Positions 8,080 to 16,358 of a stretch of DNA of 64,000 bases are shown here, piece by piece. The stretch's first letter is position 1. Every line of letters starts with the position of its first letter. The DNA lies in the NCBI RefSeq assembly GCF_025567405.1, contig NZ_JAOQKJ010000004.1:228662-292661 (forward strand). The letters run 5' to 3'. A program made the translations under genes and the position numbers. The notes beneath the pieces were generated by a model. It made no database searches, was not told the DNA's origin, and worked only from the letters and a program-made list of their open reading frames with translations. The DNA comes from Suilimivivens aceti (GTDB taxonomy: Bacteria; Bacillota; Clostridia; Lachnospirales; Lachnospiraceae).

Positions 8080-9018
8080 TCAGTGTAATGCTTCTCCCAC
8101 TTTTACCTCATAGCCCCTCATAAACTCCGCACAGCTCATCCGTTTCTTTCCCTCAGGCTGCAGGGATCTGATCCTCAGGGCACCCTCTCCTGTTGCCAGC
8201 GTAAAGGATTCCTTATCCATGGCGATCACTGTGCCGGGAACCGGATTTTCTGCATTTGCACATTCTGACACCACATCAGCTTCCCAGATTTTCAGTATCT
8301 TTCCTTTATAATGGGTAAAAGCACTGGGCCAGGGATTCAAGCCCCGGATCAGTCTTTCAATTGTCACGGCAGACTTCGCAAAGTCGATGTTTCCCATATC
8401 CTTTGTGATCTTTCCTGCGTAGGTTGCCAGTTCTTCCTTCTGTACCACAGGAGTAAGCTCTCCAGCCTCGATCTTGGGCAGAACTTCCACGATCAGCTCC
8501 GCACCAGTTTCCATCAATCTGTCAAACAGGCTGCCGCCGGTTTCCTTTTCATCAAGGACAACTTCCTTCTGCAGAAGAATATCTCCGGTATCCATTCCCT
8601 TTGCCATCTGCATGATGGTCACTCCGGTCTTCTCTTCCCCGTTGATCACACACCACTGGATCGGCGCTGCTCCCCGGTAAGCCGGAAGGAGGGAGGCATG
8701 GATATTGATACAGCCAAGCCTTGGCATATTTAAAATTTCTTCTGATAACAGCTGTCCGAAAGCTGCCACTACGAAGATATCTGCCGGATACTTCCTAAGT
8801 TCCTCTACGGCATCCTTTTCTTTGATTTTCAAAGGCTGCAGCACCGGAATGCCATAGGACAGGGCGCATTCCTTCACCGGTGAATACTGCACCTCCCGGC
8901 CTCTTCCTTTCTGTCTGTCAGGCTGTGTCACTACTGCCGTCACTTCGTGTCCGGCTTTCAGGATCGCCTCAAGCGGCGCTACCGCAAAATCCGGTGTTCC
9001 CATATAAATAATCTTCAT
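8080..9018 (-). CDS. fmt: Methionyl-tRNA formyltransferase
   Basis: Fmt transfers a formyl group from 10-formyl-THF to Met-tRNA(fMet) for initiation. The 312 residues begin MKIIYMGTPDFAV and carry the folate-site signature HASLLPAYRGAAPIQW with its catalytic His, the upstream Asn (CINIH) and the downstream Asp of the GxxDTGDIL loop. A C-terminal OB-like tRNA-binding domain follows. It lies 17 bp after def, which removes the same formyl group, the usual pairing. Confidence 0.96.
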   Translation of the reverse strand: MKIIYMGTPDFAVAPLEAILKAGHEVTAVVTQPDRQKGRGREVQYSPVKECALSYGIPVLQPLKIKEKDAVEELRKYPADIFVVAAFGQLLSEEILNMPRLGCINIHASLLPAYRGAAPIQWCVINGEEKTGVTIMQMAKGMDTGDILLQKEVVLDEKETGGSLFDRLMETGAELIVEVLPKIEAGELTPVVQKEELATYAGKITKDMGNIDFAKSAVTIERLIRGLNPWPSAFTHYKGKILKIWEADVVSECANAENPVPGTVIAMDKESFTLATGEGALRIRSLQPEGKKRMSCAEFMRGYEVKVGEALH

Positions 9019-9035
9019 CCGAACCTCTCCTTACA

Positions 9036-9509
9036 TTACTGCTCCGGGCTTTCTGTACTCATCAGTTCGCCCTCTACCTTTTCCACATAAAGGTGACCGT
9101 CCAGATGATCGATCTCATGGCAGAAAGCTCTTGCCAGCAGCTCTGTTCCTTCAATTTCAAAGGGCTTCATCTCTTCATCATAAGCTCTGACCTTTACATA
9201 ATTCGGTCTTGTTACCACGCCGGTCTTACCCGGCAGGGAAAGGCAGCCTTCATTGCCGGTCTGTTCTCCGCTTGTCTCGATAATAACCGGATTGATCAGC
9301 AGGATCGGATCCTCTCCTGTTACGTCAATGACTACGATCCGCTTCAGGATTCCCACCTGAGGCGCTGCCAGTCCGACTCCGTCTGCATCATACATGGTCT
9401 CAAACATGTCTTCGATCAGCTCCGCGATTCTTTCCGTTACCTCTGTGACCGGCTTACAGGTCTTGTTTAAAACCGGATCACCCATTTCCCTGATATTTCT
9501 GATTGCCAT
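9036..9509 (-). CDS. def: Peptide deformylase
   Basis: This iron-dependent hydrolase removes the N-formyl group from nascent proteins. All three family motifs are present in the 157 residues: GVGLAAPQVG (motif 1), EGCLSLPG with the metal-binding Cys (motif 2), and HEIDHLDG with HExxH (motif 3). The short C-terminus and length are those of type 1B or 2 deformylases of Clostridia. It lies between priA and fmt with gaps of about 20 bp on either side. Confidence 0.96.
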   Translation of the reverse strand: MAIRNIREMGDPVLNKTCKPVTEVTERIAELIEDMFETMYDADGVGLAAPQVGILKRIVVIDVTGEDPILLINPVIIETSGEQTGNEGCLSLPGKTGVVTRPNYVKVRAYDEEMKPFEIEGTELLARAFCHEIDHLDGHLYVEKVEGELMSTESPEQ

Positions 9510-9530
9510 TCCTCTCCATCCCTTCTGTCG

Positions 9531-11777
9531 TCAATATGTGTTTACCGGGTCAAAATCAAACTGTACAAATGCGCTGTTTCCCGGCAGATTTTTTCTGTAG
9601 TTTTCTGTCAGCTCCTTATAGATCAGCAGTTTCTGATAATCCTTTTCCTTACAGTATATCACAAAACGATATATATCATTTATTTTGGAGACTGCAGCTT
9701 TCGACGGTCCGATAACAGAACCATCTGATCTGCCGCTTTCTTCCTGATAGTTTCTGAGGATCCTGCCTGTTTCTTCTGCTGCCGCGAGAGCCTGCCCTTC
9801 CTCCTTTGAAGTAAACAGGATCGCCAGCAGATGCTCTGCCGGGGGATATCCCATAAGCTCACGATATCCCATTTCCTCTTCATAAAAAGCCTCGTAGTCC
9901 TGGTTTGCAGCAAGGGTAATGCTGTAATGATCCGGCTGATAGGTCTGTATCACTACCTCTCCCTTCCTTACCCCTCTCCCGGCTCTGCCTGCCGCCTGGG
10001 TCAGAAGCTGAAAGGTTCTCTCCCCGCAGTGATAATCACTGTCATTTAAGGAAAGATCCGCTGCCAGCACGCCCATCAGCGTCACCTTTGGGAAATCATG
10101 TCCCTTTACGATCATCTGGGTTCCAAGGAGAATATCTGCTTCCTCCCCGGCAAAGGAAGAAAGAATCTCCTCATAGCTTCCTTTTCTCCGGGTCGTATCT
10201 GCATCCATACGGAGCACTCCTGCCCCCGGAAATCTCTTCCTGATCTGATCCTCGATCTGCTGGGTTCCCGCCTTAAAGCCCAGGATATAGGGCGATCCAC
10301 AGGACGGGCACTTCTTTGGCTCCTGCATTTCATATCCGCAGTAATGACATACTAATTTTCCACCTCTGTGCTGTGAAAGAGATACATCACAGTGGGGACA
10401 CTTCATCACGAGTCCGCAGGATCTGCAGGACACAAAGCCTGCATAGCCTCTCCGGTTCAGGAACAGCATGATCTGTTCCTTTCTGGATAGTCTGTCCTCT
10501 ATCAGCTCCTGCAGCTTTCTGCTGAAAATAGAGCGGTTGCCCTCCTTCAGCTCTTTTCTGAGATCCACGACTGAAACATCTGCCAGCCTGCCGCCTGTCA
10601 GTCTCCTTGTCAGGGTAAAGAGCTCATATTCGCCCTTTTTTGCCCTGCTGTAAGCCTCCAGGGAAGGTGTGGCAGAGCCAAGCACAAGACTGGCTCCTTT
10701 AAGAGAAGCAAGGTACTCTGCGGTTTCCCTTGCATGATATCTTGGCATGGTCTCACTTTTATAGCTCGGCTCGTGTTCCTCATCGATCACGATCATGCCA
10801 AGCTTTTCAAAAGGTACAAACAGAGCTGATCTTGGCCCTATGATCACATCAATCTCACCTTTTCTTGCCCGCTCACACTGGTCGTACCTCTCCCCCTCGG
10901 AAAGACTGGAGTTTAAGACCGATACCCGGTCTCCAAACCGTTTGTAAAAACGAAGCAGGGTCTGATAGGTCAGGGCAATTTCAGGGATCAGCATGATACA
11001 CTGTCTTCCTCTTTTTACCGTTTCCTCTATGAGGGAAAGATATACCTCTGTTTTGCCGCTTCCGGTAATACCATGGATCAGGTAGGTTTTACAGATCCCC
11101 GCATCCCTGTCAGCGATCACTGTATCTACGATCGCCTGCTGCTCGTTGCTGAGTTTTTTTTCTTCCCTCCTGCCGGTTTCCAGTCGTACCGGATTACGAT
11201 AATAGCTCTCTGTCTCTACTGTAATCACCTGCTGTGAGATCAGGCTTTTTATAGTCGATGGTGCTATATGGAGTTTTCCTGTCACCAGTTCATAAGGAAG
11301 CTTTTTTTCTTCTGTCAGCGCTGCCAAAAACCTTGTCTTTCCCGTCTGATGCTTCCTTATGCTCTCTGCAAGAAGTGAACGGATCTCTTCCCCGGTCATC
11401 TGCCGTACGATCGTTTTCTTTTCCTTCGCCTTTACTTCCCTCTTCACAGGAAGCACTGTCTTCAGGGCAGCGATCATAGTGGAGCCATAGGTTTCTTTCA
11501 GAAAGACTGCCAGCTTCAACGCATCCTCTGACGGAGAAACCTTCTGCTTTGACAGGCTGTAGATCTCTTTCATTTTTTCTTCGTCAAACTCTGCCTGATC
11601 TGTGATCTCCACCACATAACCGGCCGTAAGACGGTTTCCCCTTCCAAAGGGCACCATCACACTGGTTCCCACAAGCACCGTCTCTCTTAAGGCTTCCGGT
11701 ATTTTATATTGAAAGGTCCGATCTACCTTTTCATGGGAAATGTCAATAATGACATCCGCATATTTCTTTTCCTTCAT
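9531..11777 (-). CDS. priA: Primosomal replication-restart helicase
   Basis: PriA is a 3'-5' superfamily 2 DNA helicase that reloads the replisome at stalled forks. The 748 residues have an N-terminal 3'-binding domain, Walker A GITGSGKTEVYL near residue 240, the DEEH box, and the Cys-rich zinc-binding insert (CRSCGLVMKCPHC, CHYCG, CPSCGS) with the expected pairs of cysteines. The C-terminal helicase lobe has the QAAGRAGR motif. It starts 18 bp after murE and is followed by def in the usual Clostridia order. Confidence 0.96.
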   Translation of the reverse strand: MKEKKYADVIIDISHEKVDRTFQYKIPEALRETVLVGTSVMVPFGRGNRLTAGYVVEITDQAEFDEEKMKEIYSLSKQKVSPSEDALKLAVFLKETYGSTMIAALKTVLPVKREVKAKEKKTIVRQMTGEEIRSLLAESIRKHQTGKTRFLAALTEEKKLPYELVTGKLHIAPSTIKSLISQQVITVETESYYRNPVRLETGRREEKKLSNEQQAIVDTVIADRDAGICKTYLIHGITGSGKTEVYLSLIEETVKRGRQCIMLIPEIALTYQTLLRFYKRFGDRVSVLNSSLSEGERYDQCERARKGEIDVIIGPRSALFVPFEKLGMIVIDEEHEPSYKSETMPRYHARETAEYLASLKGASLVLGSATPSLEAYSRAKKGEYELFTLTRRLTGGRLADVSVVDLRKELKEGNRSIFSRKLQELIEDRLSRKEQIMLFLNRRGYAGFVSCRSCGLVMKCPHCDVSLSQHRGGKLVCHYCGYEMQEPKKCPSCGSPYILGFKAGTQQIEDQIRKRFPGAGVLRMDADTTRRKGSYEEILSSFAGEEADILLGTQMIVKGHDFPKVTLMGVLAADLSLNDSDYHCGERTFQLLTQAAGRAGRGVRKGEVVIQTYQPDHYSITLAANQDYEAFYEEEMGYRELMGYPPAEHLLAILFTSKEEGQALAAAEETGRILRNYQEESGRSDGSVIGPSKAAVSKINDIYRFVIYCKEKDYQKLLIYKELTENYRKNLPGNSAFVQFDFDPVNTY

Positions 11778-11795
11778 GCCATTCTCCCGGAAGGG

Positions 11796-13286
11796 TCAGC
11801 TCCTGTCTGCCCTCTCCTGCAGGATCTCTGCAATCAGGACTCTTTCATCCATAGGATACTTGACCCCTTTGATCTCCTGATAATCCTCATGTCCCTTTCC
11901 AGCAAGAACGATAATATCTCCCGGCTGTCCATGATCGATCGCATAAGCGATCGCCTCCTTCCGGTCGCAGATTTCAATATATTTTCCATCTGTTTTATCA
12001 ATCCCTGTCTTAATATCAGCCATGATTGCAAGCGGTTCTTCAAATCTTGGATTATCCGAAGTAATGATCGTTAAATCAGCCAGCCTTCCGCTGACCTCTC
12101 CCATCTCATACCGGCGGAGTCTGGAGCGGTTACCGCCACAGCCAAATACACAGACAAGTCTTGCTGGATGATATTCCTTCAGGGTGGAAAGAAGACTATT
12201 CAGACTCATGGCATTGTGCGCATAATCAATGATCAGGGTAAATTTGTCAGAAACCGGCACCATCTCGATCCTGCCCTTTACATGAGCCTTCAGAAGTGCC
12301 TCTTTGATCTTCGGGATCTCTACCCTGAAATGTCTGCAGACAGCGATCGCCGTCAGTGCATTATACACACTGAATCTGCCTGGTGTCGGTACCTCCACCT
12401 CGAAGTCCATCTTTCCTTTTACATGGAAATCAACCCCAAGCTCTCCCGGCTTGTCAATCAGCTTCAGATCCTCCGCATAAAGATCTGCTGTCTTGTCAAA
12501 GCCATAGGTTTCCAGATCACAGGTATGCCCCTTAAGTACTGCTTCCATGTGTTCGTCATCCTTATTGACGATCCCATGACGGCACTGTTTGAACAAAAGT
12601 CCCTTGCATGCCTGGTATTCTTCAAAGCTCGCATGCTCGTTCGGTCCGATATGATCAGGCTCAAGATTGGTAAAAATACCTACTTCAAAAACAAAGCCCT
12701 GGGTTCTGTGGAGCTTGAGTCCCTGGGATGCCACTTCCATGACTACAATCTCTATGCCTGCATCCACCATCCTCCGGAAGGTTTCCTGCAGAACGAAGGA
12801 TTCCGGCGTGGTGTTTTTGGACGGAATATGGGTATCCCCTATGATCGTTTCGATCGTTCCGATCAGTCCCACTTTATATCCTGCACTCTCCAGAATAGAT
12901 TTGATCAGATAAGTACTCGTCGTCTTACCCTTGGTTCCCGTGATGCCGATGACCTTCAGCTGGTCTGCAGGGTGCCCGAAATATGCTGCAGCGATAAATG
13001 CCATGGCATATCTGGTATCCTCCACCCTGATCACGGTTACATCACTGTCCTTTGGTATCTCTGCGTCCTTCTGCACGACCAGTACAGAAACGCCTTTCTC
13101 AAGAGCCTCTGGTATATAGCTGTGTCCGTCTGTATTGTATCCACAGATACAGATGAACAGACATCCTTCTTTTATCTTTCTGGAGTCGTATACAACCTCA
13201 TTTACACATTTGTCCACATTGCCCCTGACACACTCATAAGACAGTCCTGCCAGCAGGTCTCTGCAGCAATACTCTTTTTCCGTCAT
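11796..13286 (-). CDS. murE: UDP-MurNAc-tripeptide synthetase (meso-DAP adding)
   Basis: MurE adds the third amino acid of the peptidoglycan stem peptide. The 496-residue reading has the ATP loop GITGTKGKTTSTYL, the Mur-ligase His/Glu motifs and, near the C-terminus, the sequence DNPRFE. DNPR is the known mark of meso-diaminopimelate-specific MurE. I chose the ATG at 13286, seven bases after AAGGAG, over longer in-frame starts; the ATG six bases upstream is too close to that site. The gene is the first of the long operon, 36 bp downstream of a good promoter. Confidence 0.93.
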   Translation of the reverse strand: MTEKEYCCRDLLAGLSYECVRGNVDKCVNEVVYDSRKIKEGCLFICICGYNTDGHSYIPEALEKGVSVLVVQKDAEIPKDSDVTVIRVEDTRYAMAFIAAAYFGHPADQLKVIGITGTKGKTTSTYLIKSILESAGYKVGLIGTIETIIGDTHIPSKNTTPESFVLQETFRRMVDAGIEIVVMEVASQGLKLHRTQGFVFEVGIFTNLEPDHIGPNEHASFEEYQACKGLLFKQCRHGIVNKDDEHMEAVLKGHTCDLETYGFDKTADLYAEDLKLIDKPGELGVDFHVKGKMDFEVEVPTPGRFSVYNALTAIAVCRHFRVEIPKIKEALLKAHVKGRIEMVPVSDKFTLIIDYAHNAMSLNSLLSTLKEYHPARLVCVFGCGGNRSRLRRYEMGEVSGRLADLTIITSDNPRFEEPLAIMADIKTGIDKTDGKYIEICDRKEAIAYAIDHGQPGDIIVLAGKGHEDYQEIKGVKYPMDERVLIAEILQERADRS

Positions 13287-13321
13287 TTTCATTCTCCTTT
13301 TTTGCCAGCTATCCTTATAAT

Positions 13322-13350
13322 AAAATAGCATGCCTGTCGTGTTTTTTCAA
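13322..13350 (-). promoter_or_regulatory. Promoter of the murE-rsgA operon
   Basis: TTGAAA (13345-13350) and TATTTT (13322-13327) are 17 bp apart on the minus strand. The spacing to the murE start codon is about 36 bp. It is the only convincing promoter between the terminator at 13403-13428 and murE, so it probably drives all ten genes down to rsgA. Confidence 0.65.
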
Positions 13351-13402
13351 CTGTGGGGTTGTTTTCTGACGCACTGCAGACTTATCCATTACAGACAAAG
13401 CA

Positions 13403-13428
13403 AAACCCCCGGGGGATACCGGGGGTTT
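13403..13428. terminator. Strong bidirectional-looking terminator hairpin
   Basis: A perfect 10-bp stem (AAACCCCCGG / CCGGGGGTTT) closes a 6-base loop. On the minus strand it is followed by a short T-rich stretch. It separates the end of the PfkB-kinase transcript from murE. The 110 bp between it and the kinase gene hold only a weak hairpin around GATAGT/ACTATC. Confidence 0.85.
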
Positions 13429-13540
13429 GCTTTTCTTATGAGGGGGGAGATAGTGAGTTGTTCAACTATCTTGATTATTATAATACCCAGTAAATGTGTA
13501 CAAATTGTGACTACTTCCTAATAAAAGTATAAAATCAAAA

Positions 13541-14479
13541 TTAAGAAAAAATAAATAGGTTCTCCACTGTCACCTTCTGCATCAGTTCTTCCGCAAATTC
13601 TTTGGAAAACACGCCGTTCTCTGCTGTTGTTGCATTCGCTGCCGAAATCGCTGCCGCCTTCACAAGTGCCGTCTTTGCATCTTCTCCTGCAAGCACAGAC
13701 ATGGCAAGGGATGCCACTGCGGTATCACCGCAGCCAACCGTATTGACTGCCTTGATCTTCGGCGGTCTTGCCGCGATCCTTTCTGTTTCTGATATATAAA
13801 GAAGTCCTTTTTCTCCCATGGAAACGACTACGCTGTGGACACCTTCCCGGCAAAGCATAAGTGCAGCCTCCGTGATCTCTTCCCTGTTCCTTAGGCTTCT
13901 TCCTGTAAGATATTCCAGTTCCTTTGTGTTTGGCTTAATCAGGAAAGGCTTTCCTTTGATTCCTTCCCGGAGGCTTTCCTTACTGGTATCAAGGATCACC
14001 CTTTTCCCAAAGGAGGAAGCTTTTTCGATCAGCTCCCTGTATATATCCGGGCTGATGCCAGGAGGCACACTGCCGCTCATTACCACAAGCTCCGTATCTG
14101 CAAGTGCCTTCTCATAATCTTCCCGGAATCTAGAAAGCTCCGTTTCTGTGACCACCGGACCAGGCTCCAGGATTTCTGTCACATAACCGTCCCCTGTGAT
14201 CAGGTTGGTATTGGTTCTGGTGCTTTCGGAAATCTGTGTAAAGGCACATTCTGCCGGAAACTGTCTGACTCTGTTTTCAATAAAAATACCTGTATGTCCC
14301 CCAAGGAATCCCATGGCTCTCACCGGAAATCCATAACCGGCCAGCACCCTCGTGACATTAATTCCCTTTCCTCCCGGAAGATTTCTGACCCTGTCCATAC
14401 GATTAACCTGTCCAGGGCACATCCGTTCCCCGAAGCAGGTTTTATCTAAAGCCGGATTGAGTGTTATTGTTGTGATCAT
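13541..14479 (-). CDS. PfkB-family sugar-phosphate kinase (1-phosphofructokinase type)
   Basis: The 312-residue protein belongs to the PfkB/ribokinase superfamily, subfamily FruK/LacC. It begins MITTITLNPALDKT, has the first signature GGKGINVTRVL and the second around NTVGCGDTAVAS. There the catalytic Asp is preceded by a Cys where most homologues have Ala (AGD). Such kinases phosphorylate fructose-1-phosphate or tagatose-6-phosphate. No PTS or other fructose gene is nearby, so the substrate is uncertain. The gene follows recJ by 12 bp with a GGGAGG ribosome site and probably shares its transcript. Confidence 0.85.
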   Translation of the reverse strand: MITTITLNPALDKTCFGERMCPGQVNRMDRVRNLPGGKGINVTRVLAGYGFPVRAMGFLGGHTGIFIENRVRQFPAECAFTQISESTRTNTNLITGDGYVTEILEPGPVVTETELSRFREDYEKALADTELVVMSGSVPPGISPDIYRELIEKASSFGKRVILDTSKESLREGIKGKPFLIKPNTKELEYLTGRSLRNREEITEAALMLCREGVHSVVVSMGEKGLLYISETERIAARPPKIKAVNTVGCGDTAVASLAMSVLAGEDAKTALVKAAAISAANATTAENGVFSKEFAEELMQKVTVENLFIFS

Positions 14480-14491
14480 ACATTTCCCTCC

Positions 14492-16270
14492 CTAACAGTA
14501 ATACTGCATGACGATCTGGATACTTTCCCGTCCCATATACCGGTTGATCTCCGGATAATAGACCATACTGACCGTAAGCCCTTCAAAGCTCCTGCTGCCA
14601 CTGTACAGCGCCTCCTTTTCATGCTCTCCGTACGTTTCACTAAGGAACCTGTCCAGCTTCTCCATATCTCCAAAATAAATCATATCATATCCACTGCCGC
14701 TTTCATCTGCAATTCTGAATTTTCCAACATTTCTGTTCTTACCCAGAATCTTCCCGGATAACAGGCGTACATTTTTCTGCGCAAATACGGGCTTTGGATT
14801 TCCTGCTCCAAAAGGTTCTAAAAGCGACAGCTCCTTTACAAAACGATTATCGGCATAGGATAACGGCATCGGAACATCTATATGTACAACTTCTCTGAAA
14901 TCCTCCTCTGTCAGGGTGGAATTTTCATTCAGCCTTTTCCTGAGCTCATTTAAATCTCCCTCACCTGCCAGGGAAAATCCGGCTGCCATCTTATGGCCGC
15001 CAAATTTCGTAAACAGCTCCCGGCACTTTGACAGCTCCTCATACATGGAATAAGCTTCGATGGATCGTCCGCTTCCCTTGATCCCTTCCTCTGCCCTTGT
15101 CGCAACCAGTACAGGCTTATGATATTTTTCCTTCAGCCTTCCTGCTATGATCCCTGCAATGCTTTCATGACAGTCCGGCAGATATACCACAAGTACCGGA
15201 TCCTGCTCTCTGCCTTCCGCCTCCAGCATACGGACTGCTTCACTGACACCATCCTCTGTCATCTGTTTACGACTGTCATTCAGGCTTTTCAGGTCATAGG
15301 CCTCTGTTACTGCTTTTTTGAAATCCGTCTCCTCAAATAATCTGAGTGCCCTGTCAGCACTGTCCAGCCTTCCTGTCGCATTCAGACAGGGTCCAAGGAT
15401 AAAGCCTGCGTGATAAGGAGACAGCTCCTTATCCATCAGGTCATTGACCTGCAAAAGAGCCAGAAGCCCCGGATTCTCCGTTTCCTTCATCTGCTGCATG
15501 CCATACTTCACAATGATACGGTTCTCGTCACGAAGCTCCATCACATCACAGACCGTAGCCAGTGCTGCGAAAGGAAGGAGCTCTTTCTGCAGGGACTTTT
15601 TCTTTTCTTCCTCTCCTGACTTTTCACAGAGGGCTTCTATCAGCTTATAGGCGATAAGGGCACCGCAGATTCCCTTAAAATGGCTGGTATCCGCACTCTG
15701 CTTGGGATCCACCACCACATCTGCCGGCGGCAGATGATATTCCTTATTCCCGTTTTCTTCTGTATAGGGCACCTCATGGTGATCTGTCACAATCACGGTC
15801 ATTCCATAATCTCTGGCAAGACTGATCTCTTCAAAAGCCGCGATGCCATTGTCACAGGTGAGGATCGTGTCCACCTCATCCTCTCTGGCATTTTCGATCA
15901 GGCTGATGTTTAGCCCGTAGCCATCCCGGATCCGGTGTGGAATCACACGATCCGCCTTTCCGGAAAGTGCCTGGATCCCACGGCATAGAATATAGGTACT
16001 GCAGATCCCGTCTACATCATAATCTCCGATCACACGGATCTTTTTCCCCTCCCGGATCTTTAAAAGCAGCAATTCTGCCGCTTTCTCCATTCCATACAAG
16101 GCAAAAGGTGAGGGTCTGTCAGCCAGAGTCCCCTTCAGGAACAGACGGATCTCCTCATCTTCTGTCAGATCCCGGTTTCTCATGATCCTGGCAAGCACCG
16201 GTGTAATCCCATATTTCTGTGCAATCGCATTAAAATCAGCCTTTTTGGCTGCCACCATCCATTTTTCCAC
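14492..16270 (-). CDS. recJ: Single-stranded-DNA-specific exonuclease
   Basis: RecJ degrades single-stranded DNA 5'-3' in recombination and repair. The 592 residues show the DHH phosphoesterase motifs: IGDYDVDGICS (motif I), TCDNGIAA, VTDHHEVP (DHH) and the DHHA1-domain GGHKMAAGFS near residue 425. A C-terminal OB-like domain follows. The metal ligands are intact. The gene is separated from secDF by a hairpin at 16296-16338 and followed closely by the PfkB kinase. Confidence 0.94.
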   Translation of the reverse strand: MEKWMVAAKKADFNAIAQKYGITPVLARIMRNRDLTEDEEIRLFLKGTLADRPSPFALYGMEKAAELLLLKIREGKKIRVIGDYDVDGICSTYILCRGIQALSGKADRVIPHRIRDGYGLNISLIENAREDEVDTILTCDNGIAAFEEISLARDYGMTVIVTDHHEVPYTEENGNKEYHLPPADVVVDPKQSADTSHFKGICGALIAYKLIEALCEKSGEEEKKKSLQKELLPFAALATVCDVMELRDENRIIVKYGMQQMKETENPGLLALLQVNDLMDKELSPYHAGFILGPCLNATGRLDSADRALRLFEETDFKKAVTEAYDLKSLNDSRKQMTEDGVSEAVRMLEAEGREQDPVLVVYLPDCHESIAGIIAGRLKEKYHKPVLVATRAEEGIKGSGRSIEAYSMYEELSKCRELFTKFGGHKMAAGFSLAGEGDLNELRKRLNENSTLTEEDFREVVHIDVPMPLSYADNRFVKELSLLEPFGAGNPKPVFAQKNVRLLSGKILGKNRNVGKFRIADESGSGYDMIYFGDMEKLDRFLSETYGEHEKEALYSGSRSFEGLTVSMVYYPEINRYMGRESIQIVMQYYC

Positions 16271-16295
16271 GTCTTCTCCTTACTTCTCAGAAAGG

Positions 16296-16338
16296 AAAAG
16301 GCAGGGACATTCTGCCATTCAGAATATCCTTGCCTTTT
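16296..16338 (-). terminator. Hairpin terminator after secDF
   Basis: AAAAGGCA pairs with TGCCTTTT at the outer ends, and ATTCTG/CAGAAT forms an inner stem. On the minus strand the stem is followed by a T/C-rich run. It lies between the secDF stop and recJ. Confidence 0.65.
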
Positions 16339-16358
16339 CAGATCTATTTCAGATTCTT

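Noticed and set aside
12168..13328. 386-codon plus-strand frame opposite murE
   Set aside because: The minus strand encodes a complete MurE with DNPR and the ATP loop. The plus-strand product is Cys/His-rich and domain-free, as expected of a shadow.
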